Shown: in pieces, positions 21,917-31,500 of the stretch
Layout of the letters: each line of letters starts with the position of its first letter
How positions within the stretch are numbered: position 1 is the first letter of the stretch
IMG/VR virus record: IMGVR_UViG_3300021961_000068
Span: 1-64,000 of that record
Origin: a virus
Reading direction: 5' to 3' (one strand)
DNA: 64,000 bases
Notes under the pieces: model-generated
What the model was told of the DNA's origin: nothing
The model's input: only the letters and a program-made list of their open reading frames with translations
Database searches by the model: none
Position numbers and translations under genes: made by a program

Positions 21917-22888
21917 ATGAAGGTTTTTTGGAACGAAAACTACACATCCATCAAATATGACTTTGATACATCAAGAAAATCCAACAATATTGTTCGTTTA
22001 ATTAACAAAATAGCGTCAGAAACACCTACGAAAGTTCGTGTGTTGCAGGATGTTCCGACAGTAGAGATAGTTGATCCCGAACAAGTATCCGACATTTCAA
22101 AAACAGAAAAATTGATTAACAGATGGTTGCACCCCACATATGTTGAGGCGTTAAAAACGAACAACAACCCACGACTATCGCAAAGTCAAGGTTTTGAATG
22201 GTGTCCCAACACTTACGAGTTTGCTCGTGCACATACACACGGTTTAATCGCATCAGTTGATCAAGTTTTAGTGAATGGTGGGAGAAGCGGAAGTCTTTCT
22301 TCAGGTTTGCATCACGCATCAAAAACTAGTGGCGCAGGATTTTGCACAATCAACGGCATAGCACTATCAGCAATTCACGCATACGAGCAAGGTCTTGAAC
22401 CTATAGTTTTAGACTTTGACGCACATTGCGGTGGAGGCACGATGGACTTTTTAAAAACTTTCAATGGTGTTTTGCAAACCAAAGACACTATTTTAGGTAA
22501 ATCAACACCCTTAATCCGTCACATTGATTTATCAACCAACTACTTTGACGAATACGAGATTAAAGTTCATGAAACTTGGGCGAATCTGCATGTTCTTGAC
22601 TGGGAAGAAGATTATTTAGACGAAGTACAAAAATCTCTTTCTTTAACAGAACCTCACATCACCGACAAAACTGTGTTTATTTATAATGCAGGGATTGACC
22701 CTATTGGTTCGCAGGGGATAGATGAGGAAGTTATCGGGCAACGAGAAAAAATTGTTTCCGAATTCATTGGTAACCGCAAGGCTGTCTTTGCGTTAGCAGG
22801 CGGTTATTCAGGTATGTCAACAACACGAGACGATGTGGCAAACATGCACCTCAAAACGATTTATGGTTGGTCATGGCAGACGAAATAA
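21917..22888 (+). CDS. Histone-deacetylase-superfamily amidohydrolase
   Basis: The 323-aa protein keeps every catalytic feature of class I/II deacetylases and acetylpolyamine amidohydrolases: the His pair SGLHHA (H132, H133), GAGFCTINGIA, zinc ligands D168 and H170 in LDFDAHCGG, D261 in NAGID, and Y297 in AGGYSG. The second His of the usual DAHHG is Cys here (C171). It would remove acetyl groups from lysines or polyamines. The N-terminal 90 residues carry no recognised domain. It is co-transcribed with the phosphatase. This enzyme class is rarely reported in phages. Confidence 0.85.
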   Translation: MKVFWNENYTSIKYDFDTSRKSNNIVRLINKIASETPTKVRVLQDVPTVEIVDPEQVSDISKTEKLINRWLHPTYVEALKTNNNPRLSQSQGFEWCPNTYEFARAHTHGLIASVDQVLVNGGRSGSLSSGLHHASKTSGAGFCTINGIALSAIHAYEQGLEPIVLDFDAHCGGGTMDFLKTFNGVLQTKDTILGKSTPLIRHIDLSTNYFDEYEIKVHETWANLHVLDWEEDYLDEVQKSLSLTEPHITDKTVFIYNAGIDPIGSQGIDEEVIGQREKIVSEFIGNRKAVFALAGGYSGMSTTRDDVANMHLKTIYGWSWQTK

Positions 22889-23139
22889 TTCACGGGCTTT
22901 ACGCCACATATACGAACGAAAAATGCAGATGCCCCATCTGTAAAAAAGCCGCCGCCGAATATATGCGCGGTTACAGAAAAACAGCCGTAGGTAAAGACAA
23001 TGCAAAGTTTTATCAAATTGTTGCAAATAAACGCTCACAAATGGCTATCAAATGGATCAAAGATAATCACCCAGAACAATGGGATAAGATATGTGCTAGA
23101 GCATTAAAAATTGTTGAAAAACAAGAAAGCAGAGAATAA
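22873..23139 (+). CDS. Small zinc-knuckle protein (HG-Y-C-C-P-C type)
   Basis: The 88-aa protein begins MADEIIHGLYATYTNEKCRCPICKKAAAEYMRGYR, here cited in parts: HGLYATY and CRCPICKKA. This is a known small actinobacteriophage pattern where Cys residues hold one zinc ion. The remaining helix (WIKDNHPEQWDKICARALKI) is amphipathic. ATG 22873 overlaps the end of the deacetylase gene by 16 bases. It may act as a DNA- or protein-binding adaptor; the role is unknown. Confidence 0.7.
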   Translation: MADEIIHGLYATYTNEKCRCPICKKAAAEYMRGYRKTAVGKDNAKFYQIVANKRSQMAIKWIKDNHPEQWDKICARALKIVEKQESRE

Positions 23140-23140
23140 T

Positions 23141-23362
23141 ATGCCTTATGGTGCCGAAAGCATGGAAAGCCGTTTTGATGACTTCGTGGAAGAAACAAAC
23201 AAAAAGATTGACGAACTTGAAGCAAAAATTCGTTCACTTCAAACAGAAATTAATAAAACAAAAACTTTAAAAAACACCAACAATGCGGTTAACATAACTA
23301 ACCAAGACATAAAAAACTCTCTTGGTGCAACAATCAGATCAGTTGGGGATATTGTTAAATAA
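23141..23362 (+). CDS. Coiled-coil hypothetical protein, 73 aa
   Basis: After MPYGAESMESRF the protein is a long heptad-like helix (EETNKKIDELEAKIRSLQTE) and then a polar Asn/Thr tail. ATG 23141 lies one base after the previous stop, so an upstream in-frame start within that gene is unlikely. I do not recognise a family. It continues the operon started at 21424. Confidence 0.6.
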   Translation: MPYGAESMESRFDDFVEETNKKIDELEAKIRSLQTEINKTKTLKNTNNAVNITNQDIKNSLGATIRSVGDIVK

Positions 23363-23390
23363 GGCTTAATATATCTACTAAGATATCAAA

Positions 23391-23549
23391 ATGCTTGAAA
23401 AAACATCTTTAGCCGAAACAGAATTTAACACCCTATACAACAACGCTACACGCAGATTACAAGATGAGATAGCGTCGCTCAAACTAAAGATCGGCGAACT
23501 TCAAAGTCAAATAAATTGGTTAGAGCGAGAAAACTCTAAATATTTGTAA
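23391..23549 (+). CDS. Small coiled-coil protein, 52 aa
   Basis: The frame from ATG 23391 encodes MLEKTSLAETEFN, then a predicted coiled coil (RRLQDEIASLKLKIGELQSQ) ending NSKYL. It resembles the preceding coiled-coil protein in character and lies 28 bases behind it. It converges with minus-strand genes 5 bases further on. The short length keeps confidence moderate. Confidence 0.55.
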   Translation: MLEKTSLAETEFNTLYNNATRRLQDEIASLKLKIGELQSQINWLERENSKYL

Positions 23550-23553
23550 CCTT

Positions 23554-23904
23554 CTATTGTTTTGCTTTTACAACTCCGTCAGGAATGACAGCGAATCTGC
23601 ATTTCCCTTCAGGGGCGACAGGGAGAGAAATTATCTTGCACGAAGAACCGCCTTCGTATAAAACACAATTAGAACACTTGACACCTATCTGCGCCACCTC
23701 ATTTTTTGATGGATCTTCATAGCCAGCCCACACTCCTGTGTAATCTTGGTTAAATTTTCCATATTTTTGAGTTATTTCAATAAGCGAATCGGCGAGTGCT
23801 CGTTCTTCGGGGTGAAGAGTTGGTGTTTGTGGTTTAGATATGGCAATCATCCTCATAGGGAGTTGCGACATCAGCATTTCAATAAAAGATTTTTCTGTTG
23901 CCAT
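23554..23904 (-). CDS. Cys-containing protein, 116 aa
   Basis: The C-terminal half reads VGVKCSNCVLYEG-type: C-x-x-C, then SSCKIIS and GKCRFAVIPDG, four cysteines arranged as in small metal- or iron-sulfur-binding domains often found near head genes of actinobacteriophages. The N-terminal part is helical (MATEKSFIEMLMSQLPMRM). ATG 23904 is one base after the nuclease stop; a longer form would overlap that gene. It is probably a virion or assembly-associated factor; the function is not known. Confidence 0.68.
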   Translation of the reverse strand: MATEKSFIEMLMSQLPMRMIAISKPQTPTLHPEERALADSLIEITQKYGKFNQDYTGVWAGYEDPSKNEVAQIGVKCSNCVLYEGGSSCKIISLPVAPEGKCRFAVIPDGVVKAKQ

Positions 23905-23905
23905 T

Positions 23906-24313
23906 TTACTTTGTTTCCTTTTTGAACTCTGCCCAAGTTTTATCTCCGACGCCATAATATTCTCTAGCGTTCCCTGATTGAATCATGTCAATATTGAGGC
24001 ACGCTGTTTGAGGGTCATCAATTTTGTCTGATGAATAAATTCTTGCCAAAACACGACCATACTTGTCGCTCTTATCAGGAATTGTGTTAACAAAAACCCA
24101 TTTATGATTAGTCATCCAATCCTGAACAAACTTCTTGGCTTTCAAACCGAGTTCCTTTTCTTTCAAATCTTTTGTTCGTGATTCAGGGGTGTTGATGCCA
24201 TACAGGCGGACACGAATTTTGTGGTGAACACTAAAACCAAGATCAACCATTAAATCAACGGTGTCGCCGTCAACTACTTTGAGAATTGTTGCTCCATACC
24301 AAAATCGTTCCAC
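23906..24313 (-). CDS. Staphylococcal-nuclease-like (SNase/TNase) protein
   Basis: The 135-aa protein matches the SNase fold: VVDGDTVDLMVDLG (residues 12-25, calcium-binding Asp), KIRVRLYGINTPESR (catalytic Arg and Glu), and DKYGRVLARIY near residue 87. It has no signal peptide, unlike secreted bacterial nucleases, so it should act in the cytosol or inside the virion, degrading DNA or RNA. It lies between a DUF6321-like gene and a Cys protein, two bases behind the former. Placement at the end of the head block suits DNA entry or host DNA breakdown. Confidence 0.88.
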   Translation of the reverse strand: MERFWYGATILKVVDGDTVDLMVDLGFSVHHKIRVRLYGINTPESRTKDLKEKELGLKAKKFVQDWMTNHKWVFVNTIPDKSDKYGRVLARIYSSDKIDDPQTACLNIDMIQSGNAREYYGVGDKTWAEFKKETK

Positions 24314-24315
24314 GG

Positions 24316-25077
24316 CTAATCCTTTTCTTTAGAGTTCTTATAGCGCTCCAACAATCGTCTGCCTTTTTCGGCAAGGCGAGCCGCCGATTCTCTGTCTTGT
24401 GGAACTGGTTCACCCCACGCCGCGGCGGAAAGAGCAAGTCGTGTTGGGCGTCCTTTTTCGTCTTTCATGGGACCTGAAGGGTTTGTGAAGAACCGTGTAA
24501 GGAATGATCCTTTGCGACGCATTTTCTCTGGTGTGTCAGCGCGACCCTTGACACCAGGTTTTAGGTTTGATCCTTCGGTGCGATTAAAGTGCGCTCTACC
24601 CGCGGCGGTTAAACCACCTTTAGGGTCTCGTAACGGTTCAGCAGATTTTTCTTTAATGATTGGTCCACCAGCGACCCATGCGCGACATGTTCTTTTTGAT
24701 GCACATTTGAAATCAAACGCTTCGCAATATCCAAGTTCACCAGCGCTATCTATCGCTTCCCATTCATCTTGTCTTTCCCCACCGGTGACACCAGATTCAA
24801 TACATTTTTTCATTGACGGGGTTTGAATAAAAAGAGAACAGTTGCCGCACAGTTGTTTCTTTGCAGATGTTGTATCCACATCCCACTCTTTTGCCAACTT
24901 GCCCCAATACTCTGTGTTGGGTTCGGCGGGATTCAGTGGACCATACATTGCTGTCTTGATTGCTTTGCCTCTGTTGGCAAGATTGACTGCAATGTCCTGT
25001 GTTGCTTTCGGGCATTGTTTATCGGCTTTGATGCGAACAGAAATCTGTTGCTCAGCCAAAATGTCAGAGAATTTCAT
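24316..25077 (-). CDS. DUF6321-like phage protein with Cys-rich N-terminal part
   Basis: The C-terminal half (about 150-253) matches a domain widespread in marine and freshwater phages (to my knowledge DUF6321): GLTAAGRAHFNR, LKPGVKG, TPEKMRRKGSFLTRFF and ALSAAAWGEPVP. The N-terminal half contains LCGNCSLF, KKCIES, GYCEAFDFKC and TCRAW, likely a metal-binding module. Its function is unknown; genomic position suggests a virion-associated basic protein. A GAGGG ribosome-binding site precedes the ATG. It follows a strong terminator after the capsid gene, so it needs its own promoter or read-through. Confidence 0.75.
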   Translation of the reverse strand: MKFSDILAEQQISVRIKADKQCPKATQDIAVNLANRGKAIKTAMYGPLNPAEPNTEYWGKLAKEWDVDTTSAKKQLCGNCSLFIQTPSMKKCIESGVTGGERQDEWEAIDSAGELGYCEAFDFKCASKRTCRAWVAGGPIIKEKSAEPLRDPKGGLTAAGRAHFNRTEGSNLKPGVKGRADTPEKMRRKGSFLTRFFTNPSGPMKDEKGRPTRLALSAAAWGEPVPQDRESAARLAEKGRRLLERYKNSKEKD

Positions 25078-25104
25078 TGTCCCTCATTATCTCACAAAAC
25101 ACAA

Positions 25105-25140
25105 AACCCCCACCCCAACCTTGCGGTTAGAGCGGGGGTT
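25105..25140. terminator. Terminator after the major capsid gene
   Basis: On the minus strand AACCCCC (25140-25134) pairs with GGGGGTT (25111-25105), with an inner AACC/GGTT pair and a GCAA loop. T-rich sequence follows (TTTGTGTTTT). It ends the long head operon just behind the capsid gene and should limit transcription of the downstream genes. Confidence 0.8.
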
Positions 25141-25158
25141 CTGTTAATTACTTAGTGA

Positions 25159-26472
25159 TTACGGTGCTGCTGGTGCGCCGTCAAAACTTACCTTCACGAA
25201 CGACTCTGGTCGCTTCACAGCGAGAGCCAATCGTTGCTCGGCAAGGATCACGATTGCGTTGCGGACGAAGAAGTCTGCATGCTGTTCGCTCACTCGGATG
25301 CTTGGTGATTCACGGTCGTAGATTTGTGCTCCCGTACCGAATGCACCGATCAATGCTGTACCTTCAGCAATTGCTGGAGTGTCCACTACTGGAATTCTCC
25401 ACAAGCGCTGTTCGCCACCCATTGCAACAGAGACTGCTACGACGTAAGCGCCGTTGCCATCTTTGCTGAGTTCAATGTCTTCCCAATCGTTCGGGTTAAG
25501 AACGATACCCGATGGCTCGTAGTAAGCCAAGAAGGAAAGGGTTGCGGCACGGCGGACTGCGTCAGCCTTGGTGTCAGTCTGACCTGCTACTGCTGAGTAT
25601 GTGCCTGCCGACCAATCGTAGGTTTGCACGCCCGGTGTATTCAAGATACCTCGGAGGTTTTCGCCTGATCCTGAACCGTTCAAGATTTGTGCATCTTCCT
25701 GCAAACGGAGACCGTACATCAACTCGTTGTCGATGATTGAGCGTAGTTGTGGCTCATCAGCAAGAACATTGCGGTGTGCGGCTTCCCAGTGTGCCATTGT
25801 GCGAACAGGAGCCTGCTCACCAACGAAGGTGAAGGACGACTGTGGCTTCGCACCGAAGGCATCGCCTGAACGCTCAGATACTGCTGCTGCGTTGTTGACG
25901 AAACCTGTCATACGGAAGTATTCAATGATCGCGGCGTTCGTGGTGCGGCTTGGGAACAAGTCACGGACACGCTTCGTGCGCATTGGTGGGATAACCATTG
26001 CATCGCGTTGAATGGTTCCAAACGAGCCAGGTGTACCTGTCGGAAGTGCCGAGTACAGATCTTTTACGCTGTAATCGCTACCCGAACGGTATGGGCTTGG
26101 CATGTTTGCTGAACCGCTTGCGAGCAACGACTTGAACTCTGCTGAAGCAAGGAATGCTTCGCCGATTGTCTTTGCACGCATTGGCTGTACTGCGTTTTGC
26201 AATTCTGCAGTTGCGTAAGCCGAAGCCTGTGCTACTGAATCTTGTGGTTCTGAAGCCCATTTGTCGGCATCGCGCATTGACTCAAGGCTCTCAACGAGGG
26301 ACTTGATTTCGCGGATGTCTGACATGTTCTTGTCAAACGCTGTTTTTTGTTCTGCTGATACGAGAACAGTGCCATCTTCAATTTTGAAGTTGTCTGCGAT
26401 CTCTTTGTTTTCTGCCATCTTGGCACGCATTGCGCCTTGAAGTTCAGTTAAACGACTGTTGTCAAATGACAT
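25159..26472 (-). CDS. Major capsid protein, HK97 fold
   Basis: The 437-aa protein has the HK97-family layout: an N-terminal coiled-coil delta region (about 1-110), then core sequence with FVGEQAPVRTMAHWEAAHRN (E-loop/P-domain area), LQEDAQILNGSGSGENLRGI (typical capsid signature) and LNPNDWEDIELSKD...WRIPVVDTPAI. The prohead protease would cut after the delta region, near residue 115-130. ATG 26472 is chosen: AGGAG lies eight bases before it; a GTG nine bases upstream abuts that AGGAG. Its own promoter and a strong terminator give high expression. It is the last gene of the head block. Confidence 0.93.
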   Translation of the reverse strand: MSFDNSRLTELQGAMRAKMAENKEIADNFKIEDGTVLVSAEQKTAFDKNMSDIREIKSLVESLESMRDADKWASEPQDSVAQASAYATAELQNAVQPMRAKTIGEAFLASAEFKSLLASGSANMPSPYRSGSDYSVKDLYSALPTGTPGSFGTIQRDAMVIPPMRTKRVRDLFPSRTTNAAIIEYFRMTGFVNNAAAVSERSGDAFGAKPQSSFTFVGEQAPVRTMAHWEAAHRNVLADEPQLRSIIDNELMYGLRLQEDAQILNGSGSGENLRGILNTPGVQTYDWSAGTYSAVAGQTDTKADAVRRAATLSFLAYYEPSGIVLNPNDWEDIELSKDGNGAYVVAVSVAMGGEQRLWRIPVVDTPAIAEGTALIGAFGTGAQIYDRESPSIRVSEQHADFFVRNAIVILAEQRLALAVKRPESFVKVSFDGAPAAP

Positions 26473-26562
26473 GATTTTCACTCCTAGTGAATTGGATTTA
26501 TGTTGGTGTTTACTTATTTTTTATTATTAAGACTTCGGTAAGCACCTAGTCCAGTTACATTT

Positions 26563-26591
26563 ACTGTAATACGAGAATAACATCAAAGTAA
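26563..26591 (-). promoter_or_regulatory. Promoter TTACTT-N17-TACAGT for capsid gene
   Basis: On the minus strand TTACTT (26591-26586) and TACAGT (26568-26563) are 17 bases apart, in the only sizeable gap before the capsid gene. It gives a leader of about 85 bases. It would let the capsid protein be made in excess over the accessory proteins upstream. Confidence 0.5.
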
Positions 26592-26620
26592 CATCAGAAA
26601 TGCAACCCCCATGATTGGGT

Positions 26621-28303
26621 TTATTTTGCGTGATATCGTTTTACGACTTGTGGGCAACATTTTTCGGCGTACTTGACTCCGTATTCGCCGTCGTCAAATC
26701 CTGCCCATTTTTTGGTTGTTTTTCGGTTCCGCCAAGGGTGGTCTAATGGGAGCAGGTCATTATCATCAAAATATTTGACATCTTTAGGTTTGTCTGACAT
26801 CAATAGTGATAAGAACTTGGAAATGCGCTTATTTGCTGAGGCTTTGTCACCATCTTGAAGACCTCGTAGGTATACATTTTTGAGGTCTCGCAGGTTAGCC
26901 CGCTGTGCAGGCTTGGCTTTAGCGTTGTGTTGACGCACACGGACAGCAAGATTGTTGATATCGGTGCTTGTGACTGTCGGCGGTTTCTTGCGGGCTTTGG
27001 GTACGCCTTTGAATAAAAACAAGCCTTCACCTAGTTTTTCGGCAGGCTGGTCAAGTGATTTTTTTTCTTGGTTTTTAACAATAACAAACCCAGACAGTTC
27101 CCCTTTTTCATTGGTTGACGTTTCAATGAGTACTTCGTACCCTTTGTCCTTAAGCGTCTTTGCGTAGTTTTCTAATGTTGTTTGTAACATTCTTGTGGCT
27201 TTTTCAAAGTTTGCTTTTCTTTGATCATCAGAAAGACCGATCAAGCCCACATTTCGGTAAACACCCATTGGAACTGTGTGTTCAATTTCAAAATCGCCAT
27301 TTTCTAATTTTCTAGATCGCCAACCAGCCGTCGTTGATCCATAACCACGAACCATAGCCCCACCCCTGTAGCCTGCCTTGCGATAATTACGATCATTTAG
27401 TGCTCGGGCAATTCCTACCTGTGTTGGATTTCTGAACTTTTCCTTTATGATTTTTGGGACTACTGGTATTTTGTCTTTCCCGCCAACAATTCCACCAGTT
27501 GTGAACCCATCCCCGTCGCCGTCCACGAGTTCGTCACTAGGTTTTACTCCGATCGGCGTACCAAGAACCTTTTTCCTGAATTTTGAACCTCGTCGTCTTG
27601 GATTGTTCCTAGGGCTGTTATCCCCTCGGATACCTGTGCGACGGTTGTAGTCAGACACGTTTGTGCAGGGCATCCAAACAAGTTTTCCATCTCGTGCCGT
27701 GTAACGGCGAATACCAATACACCCAAGATTCCTTGAACGGATACGGGCAGACTCAGGGTTACTGAAAGTATCAGGGTCGGTTGAACGGCTAACAAAGTTA
27801 ACGAAACCTTTTTCCTCTACATCATCTTCAGCGTCTTTCCCCGAGAAAGAACCAGTGACCAACCCACCACCCGGTAAGGTCGCAATACCTGTAATAGGTT
27901 TCTCATCAAGTTTTTCCCAACCTTTACGGGGTTTATGGTCGCAAGGCGTGTAATACCTTTTCCCCGCAAGGATCACAGTGCGGACACCTCCGCAACCACG
28001 CGCCTTAGAAATAGATAGAGCGTCAGCACGGCTTTCGTAATACGCATCAGATTTTGTTTCCAAACGCTTAGTGCGTTGAACCATCTTAGGCAAAGGTTTC
28101 TTTTTCTTTGAAGCAAGGGCTTTCAGATATTCTTCTTTGCCTTTTTTGATCGCCTCATACTCTTCATACGACCCGCACGGCATCCAATTGCCGTCTTCTC
28201 CTTCATGCGCACCACTACACCCGAGTTGACGGGCAACACGCATCGCCTGCTCTCTTGTGACCTTTGGTTTCTCTGCTTTAACAGAGAAAGGGATTGATTC
28301 CAC
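26621..28303 (-). CDS. Large accessory virion protein with three GC-x-G...PC repeats
   Basis: The 560-aa protein has three N-terminal copies of a Cys module: LGCSGAHEGEDGNWMPC (about 28-44), GCGGVRTVILAGKRYYTPC (about 103-121) and a third ending LVWMPC near residue 213. A DGDGDGFTTGG segment (about 265) looks like a calcium-binding loop. The C-terminal half includes FEIEHTVPMGVYRNVG and long helices. I recognise no family. It lies between the GNAT-like giant protein and the capsid gene, with gaps of a few bases, so I infer a head-associated or injected protein. Confidence 0.72.
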   Translation of the reverse strand: MESIPFSVKAEKPKVTREQAMRVARQLGCSGAHEGEDGNWMPCGSYEEYEAIKKGKEEYLKALASKKKKPLPKMVQRTKRLETKSDAYYESRADALSISKARGCGGVRTVILAGKRYYTPCDHKPRKGWEKLDEKPITGIATLPGGGLVTGSFSGKDAEDDVEEKGFVNFVSRSTDPDTFSNPESARIRSRNLGCIGIRRYTARDGKLVWMPCTNVSDYNRRTGIRGDNSPRNNPRRRGSKFRKKVLGTPIGVKPSDELVDGDGDGFTTGGIVGGKDKIPVVPKIIKEKFRNPTQVGIARALNDRNYRKAGYRGGAMVRGYGSTTAGWRSRKLENGDFEIEHTVPMGVYRNVGLIGLSDDQRKANFEKATRMLQTTLENYAKTLKDKGYEVLIETSTNEKGELSGFVIVKNQEKKSLDQPAEKLGEGLFLFKGVPKARKKPPTVTSTDINNLAVRVRQHNAKAKPAQRANLRDLKNVYLRGLQDGDKASANKRISKFLSLLMSDKPKDVKYFDDNDLLPLDHPWRNRKTTKKWAGFDDGEYGVKYAEKCCPQVVKRYHAK

Positions 28304-28306
28304 GGT

Positions 28307-28570
28307 TTAACCTTTTTTGCGTTTACGTTGTGATGTTTCTGTTTCTGTTTCTATAGATGTTGCTCCAGCGAACTTTGGGAACAATTCATCAACTCGTTCA
28401 GGGTTTTCTGTCAAAAAATAAACCATCTCATCTAATGCGTTTTCGTCTTTAGGATTTTCATTAGCGTAATGGAATCCAATTGTGAGTATTCGGCTACGAG
28501 TTTTTTCGTCTTTGATTTTTTCAAATAATGACATCCGTATTTCGGTTCGTTGTTCTTCTGTAATTTTCAT
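28307..28570 (-). CDS. Small helical protein, 87 aa
   Basis: This is a helical, charged protein (MKITEEQRTEIRMSLFEKIKD, then YANENPKDENALDEMVYFLTEN) ending in a basic tail (SQRKRKKG). The ATG overlaps the stop of the 1,336-aa gene by one base (TAATG), and the next gene starts four bases after its stop. I recognise no family. Its coupling to two giant accessory genes suggests a chaperone or partner. Confidence 0.65.
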   Translation of the reverse strand: MKITEEQRTEIRMSLFEKIKDEKTRSRILTIGFHYANENPKDENALDEMVYFLTENPERVDELFPKFAGATSIETETETSQRKRKKG

Positions 28571-31500
28571 TATCGTATGTTCCCGTCTGTTGGAGCCCGC
28601 AGACTTCTTGGTGTTACATCTGAATTTACTGGAATACGTGGTCGTCTTGTACGAGTCACCCTAGGAGTAGGGGCAACTGCTTGCCCTCGTCTTCTACTAC
28701 CTATTCTTTGTTCAGCAAAACTTAAAAAACCATGACCACCCTTCGCGTTTTGTTTGAACCAGTTTTTTATTTGGTTTTCTCTTCTATTACTACCAACACC
28801 GCTACCGCCCGGCAGTGAACGAGATTGGCTAACAGCAAAAATAAATTCTTGGTGTGTCCCTGGTGGTCGTTTCTCAACTAGGTATTTTAGTCTCCAATAT
28901 TCTTCCGGCGAAGAAATTAGTGGTGAATATCCAAATTTTGCATACTTGTCAAGTTCGGATTGAAATCTGCCAACATTTAGCGGATTGTCGGGTTTGAATC
29001 CAACTTTAGCCCAAACAAACTCACCGTCATCTGCTGGTCCAACCTCTGCTGTGGTCACACCTATTTTTTGCAAGAAATGGAAAGCATGTTGATTATAAAG
29101 TGTTGCTATACCTGCTCCCTTGTCAGTTTCACCTCGTCTGTTAATAAATAAACGACTCTGATACACCTTGTTTGAACCTAATTGAATGCTTCTGACTGAT
29201 TCACCAATATCGGCAGCAATAATATTGCCATTGCTGTCTATCTCATGAAAACGAATACCTATGGTGTAATTAGGTCCAGCACCAGAAACATCAGCCTCCG
29301 ATTTATATGTGCGACCATTTTGTCCTTTTATTGGACCAATTGAATATGCTTCTTTGAGGTACGTTTTTTTATCTGTGCGGCTTAAAGCAGCCCATTTTTG
29401 GGGAGTCATATCGGCGTATGGTTCGTTCGCTGATCCATACTTTTCGTCTAAATAATTAAACAAAACGTCTTGTCGTTTTTCAATCTGCGCAGAAATTTTG
29501 GCTTGTATTTGGTCGCCAACAGGTCCCATTGCTTGACGTCTTTGAGAAACTTCGGGGTCGTTTAAATTCATGAACTCGTCACCTGGATTATTGGATGTTG
29601 CTCTATGTATCAACGCAGAATCAGCATCCCAGTTATCAACGACAAGTTGTAATTGACCGACCTGTGTTAACTGTTTATACAGTTCGGTATTTTTGTATAC
29701 TTGTTCCTTGACTTGCAGAGCAACAATTTGACGGTCTGCCAATAATGTGTTTAATCTTTCTTTTGTGCTTGCAAGAAGTGTTTCCGCATCCTCTTTAGTG
29801 CGAAGTGAGCCATTTGGGTCAATATATCCCCTAAGTCTTGCTTCTCTTTCTTTTCTCGCATCTCTAACACTTAATGTTTGAATTTTAGCAATTGCATTAC
29901 CGTGCTCAGCAGACAACGAGTCTTCAATTGATTTAACTATCAAATTCCATTGAGTTTTGGATGCTGCTCGTCTTACTTCAATTTCTTGTTCATCAATTGC
30001 ATCTAAGACTTTTTGTGCGTTTCCACCAGCGGTAACTTTTGCTACAGCATTATCAAAAACGGGAGCCATATTTCTTACTTGCGCAAAATTAATTGGCTGT
30101 ACAGGACCTGCTAACTGTGCCTGTCGTAATGCTTCTGCTTGTTCTCGGGCTATTCTTTCTGCCTCAAGAACCGCCACTGCTTCTTTTCTTGTTTCAAGAT
30201 TTTCTAGTCTTTGTTCTAGGTTGGATACATTGCCTAGGTTGGCGATTATTCTGTTTAATCTCTGTTCATTTGCGTTTCGCCCACTAGCATCGTCCGCTTC
30301 ACGATTGCTTATCAATGCAGTTAATTCTGTCATAGCCGCTCGCAAAGCCGTTTCGCGTTCTCTTTTTCTTTCAGCAATAGTTGAATTTACTGAATCTAGA
30401 CTCATGCCATTTACAGTACTTAGACGACCCCGAGCATCGCTTTCCGCATTTTGTTTTGCAGCCACCGCCGCCCGTTCAAGTCGTTGCAATACTTGCGTTC
30501 TCTCTGCTTCGGGGAAAACTTCAGCAAAATCTGTTATGAGGTCATTAACTTTTTGCTCTAAATCTTGTCTACGTGCTTGTCCATCTGGGGTATTGATTGC
30601 GTTTTGTATTGCTGCGCTAAGTCTTGATACTGGGGCGGTTCTAGCAAATGCCGCTTGCGTGTTTGGTGCCGCAGGTGCAGGGTCAGGCGCAGGCGCATCA
30701 TTGCGATTAAGAACATTTTGCTTGTGCCAAGCAATTGCATCTTCGCGGTTGGTAAACCCTTGTTTATCTTGCGCAGGTCGACCATGGATAACAAACCATG
30801 TATTGGTAACAGCCTGCTGGTCAATGATGTCGCCGTTTTCGTGCGTAATAATGGTGCCAGGTCCTTGATTCCACCCTTGTGGTAAAGCATTTTGTGCCCC
30901 ACGATCAGGTGCTTGAGGTGCCGCGGGTGTCGGGTCGGGCGTAGGTGCTTGAGGTGCCGCGTCTGGTCTCGGTGACTGTGCTTCGGCTGCTGGTGGTGGA
31001 TTATTTTCAGGTCGTCTTGTTGCAGTTCTTTCTGCTTGCCGTTCCGATGCACGACGACGATTATTTCTATTATTGGTTCTGTTGCCCTGAGCAACCTGTT
31101 CTCGTCTTTGAATTTCCGCTAATACTCGTTGATATTCGGGATTTTCTTTATCAAAATCTGGGTCTGCTTCCATTTCTCTTCGCATACCTTGGAGAACTTC
31201 ATCTGATTCTGGTGCCAACAAATTTACATTTTGTCTTTCGTTTGCATTTGGTCGGCGTCTTTGAGGGCGAGCAGGAATATTTCTTGGTGCGCGTTCATCC
31301 GTGCGAGGGGCGCCGGGTTCAATAATTTCTCGTTCCATTCTCCGTTGTTCAGATTCACGAAGATTAGGTCGTCGCCTTTGACGGGCAGGACGAGCCTGCG
31401 GCGCTGGTGGTTCAAAATCTTGTGGTGCGCTACGACCGTGAGCATCTTTCCAAGCGTCACGAAGATTTTCTTTATTGATTGCGTACCATTCTCGGCGTGT

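Noticed and set aside
29957-30868. 303-codon open frame antisense to the 1,336-aa gene
   Set aside because: The product is Ala/Ser/Arg/Cys-rich with no domain; it follows from the codon bias of the opposite coding strand, and there is no ribosome-binding site.
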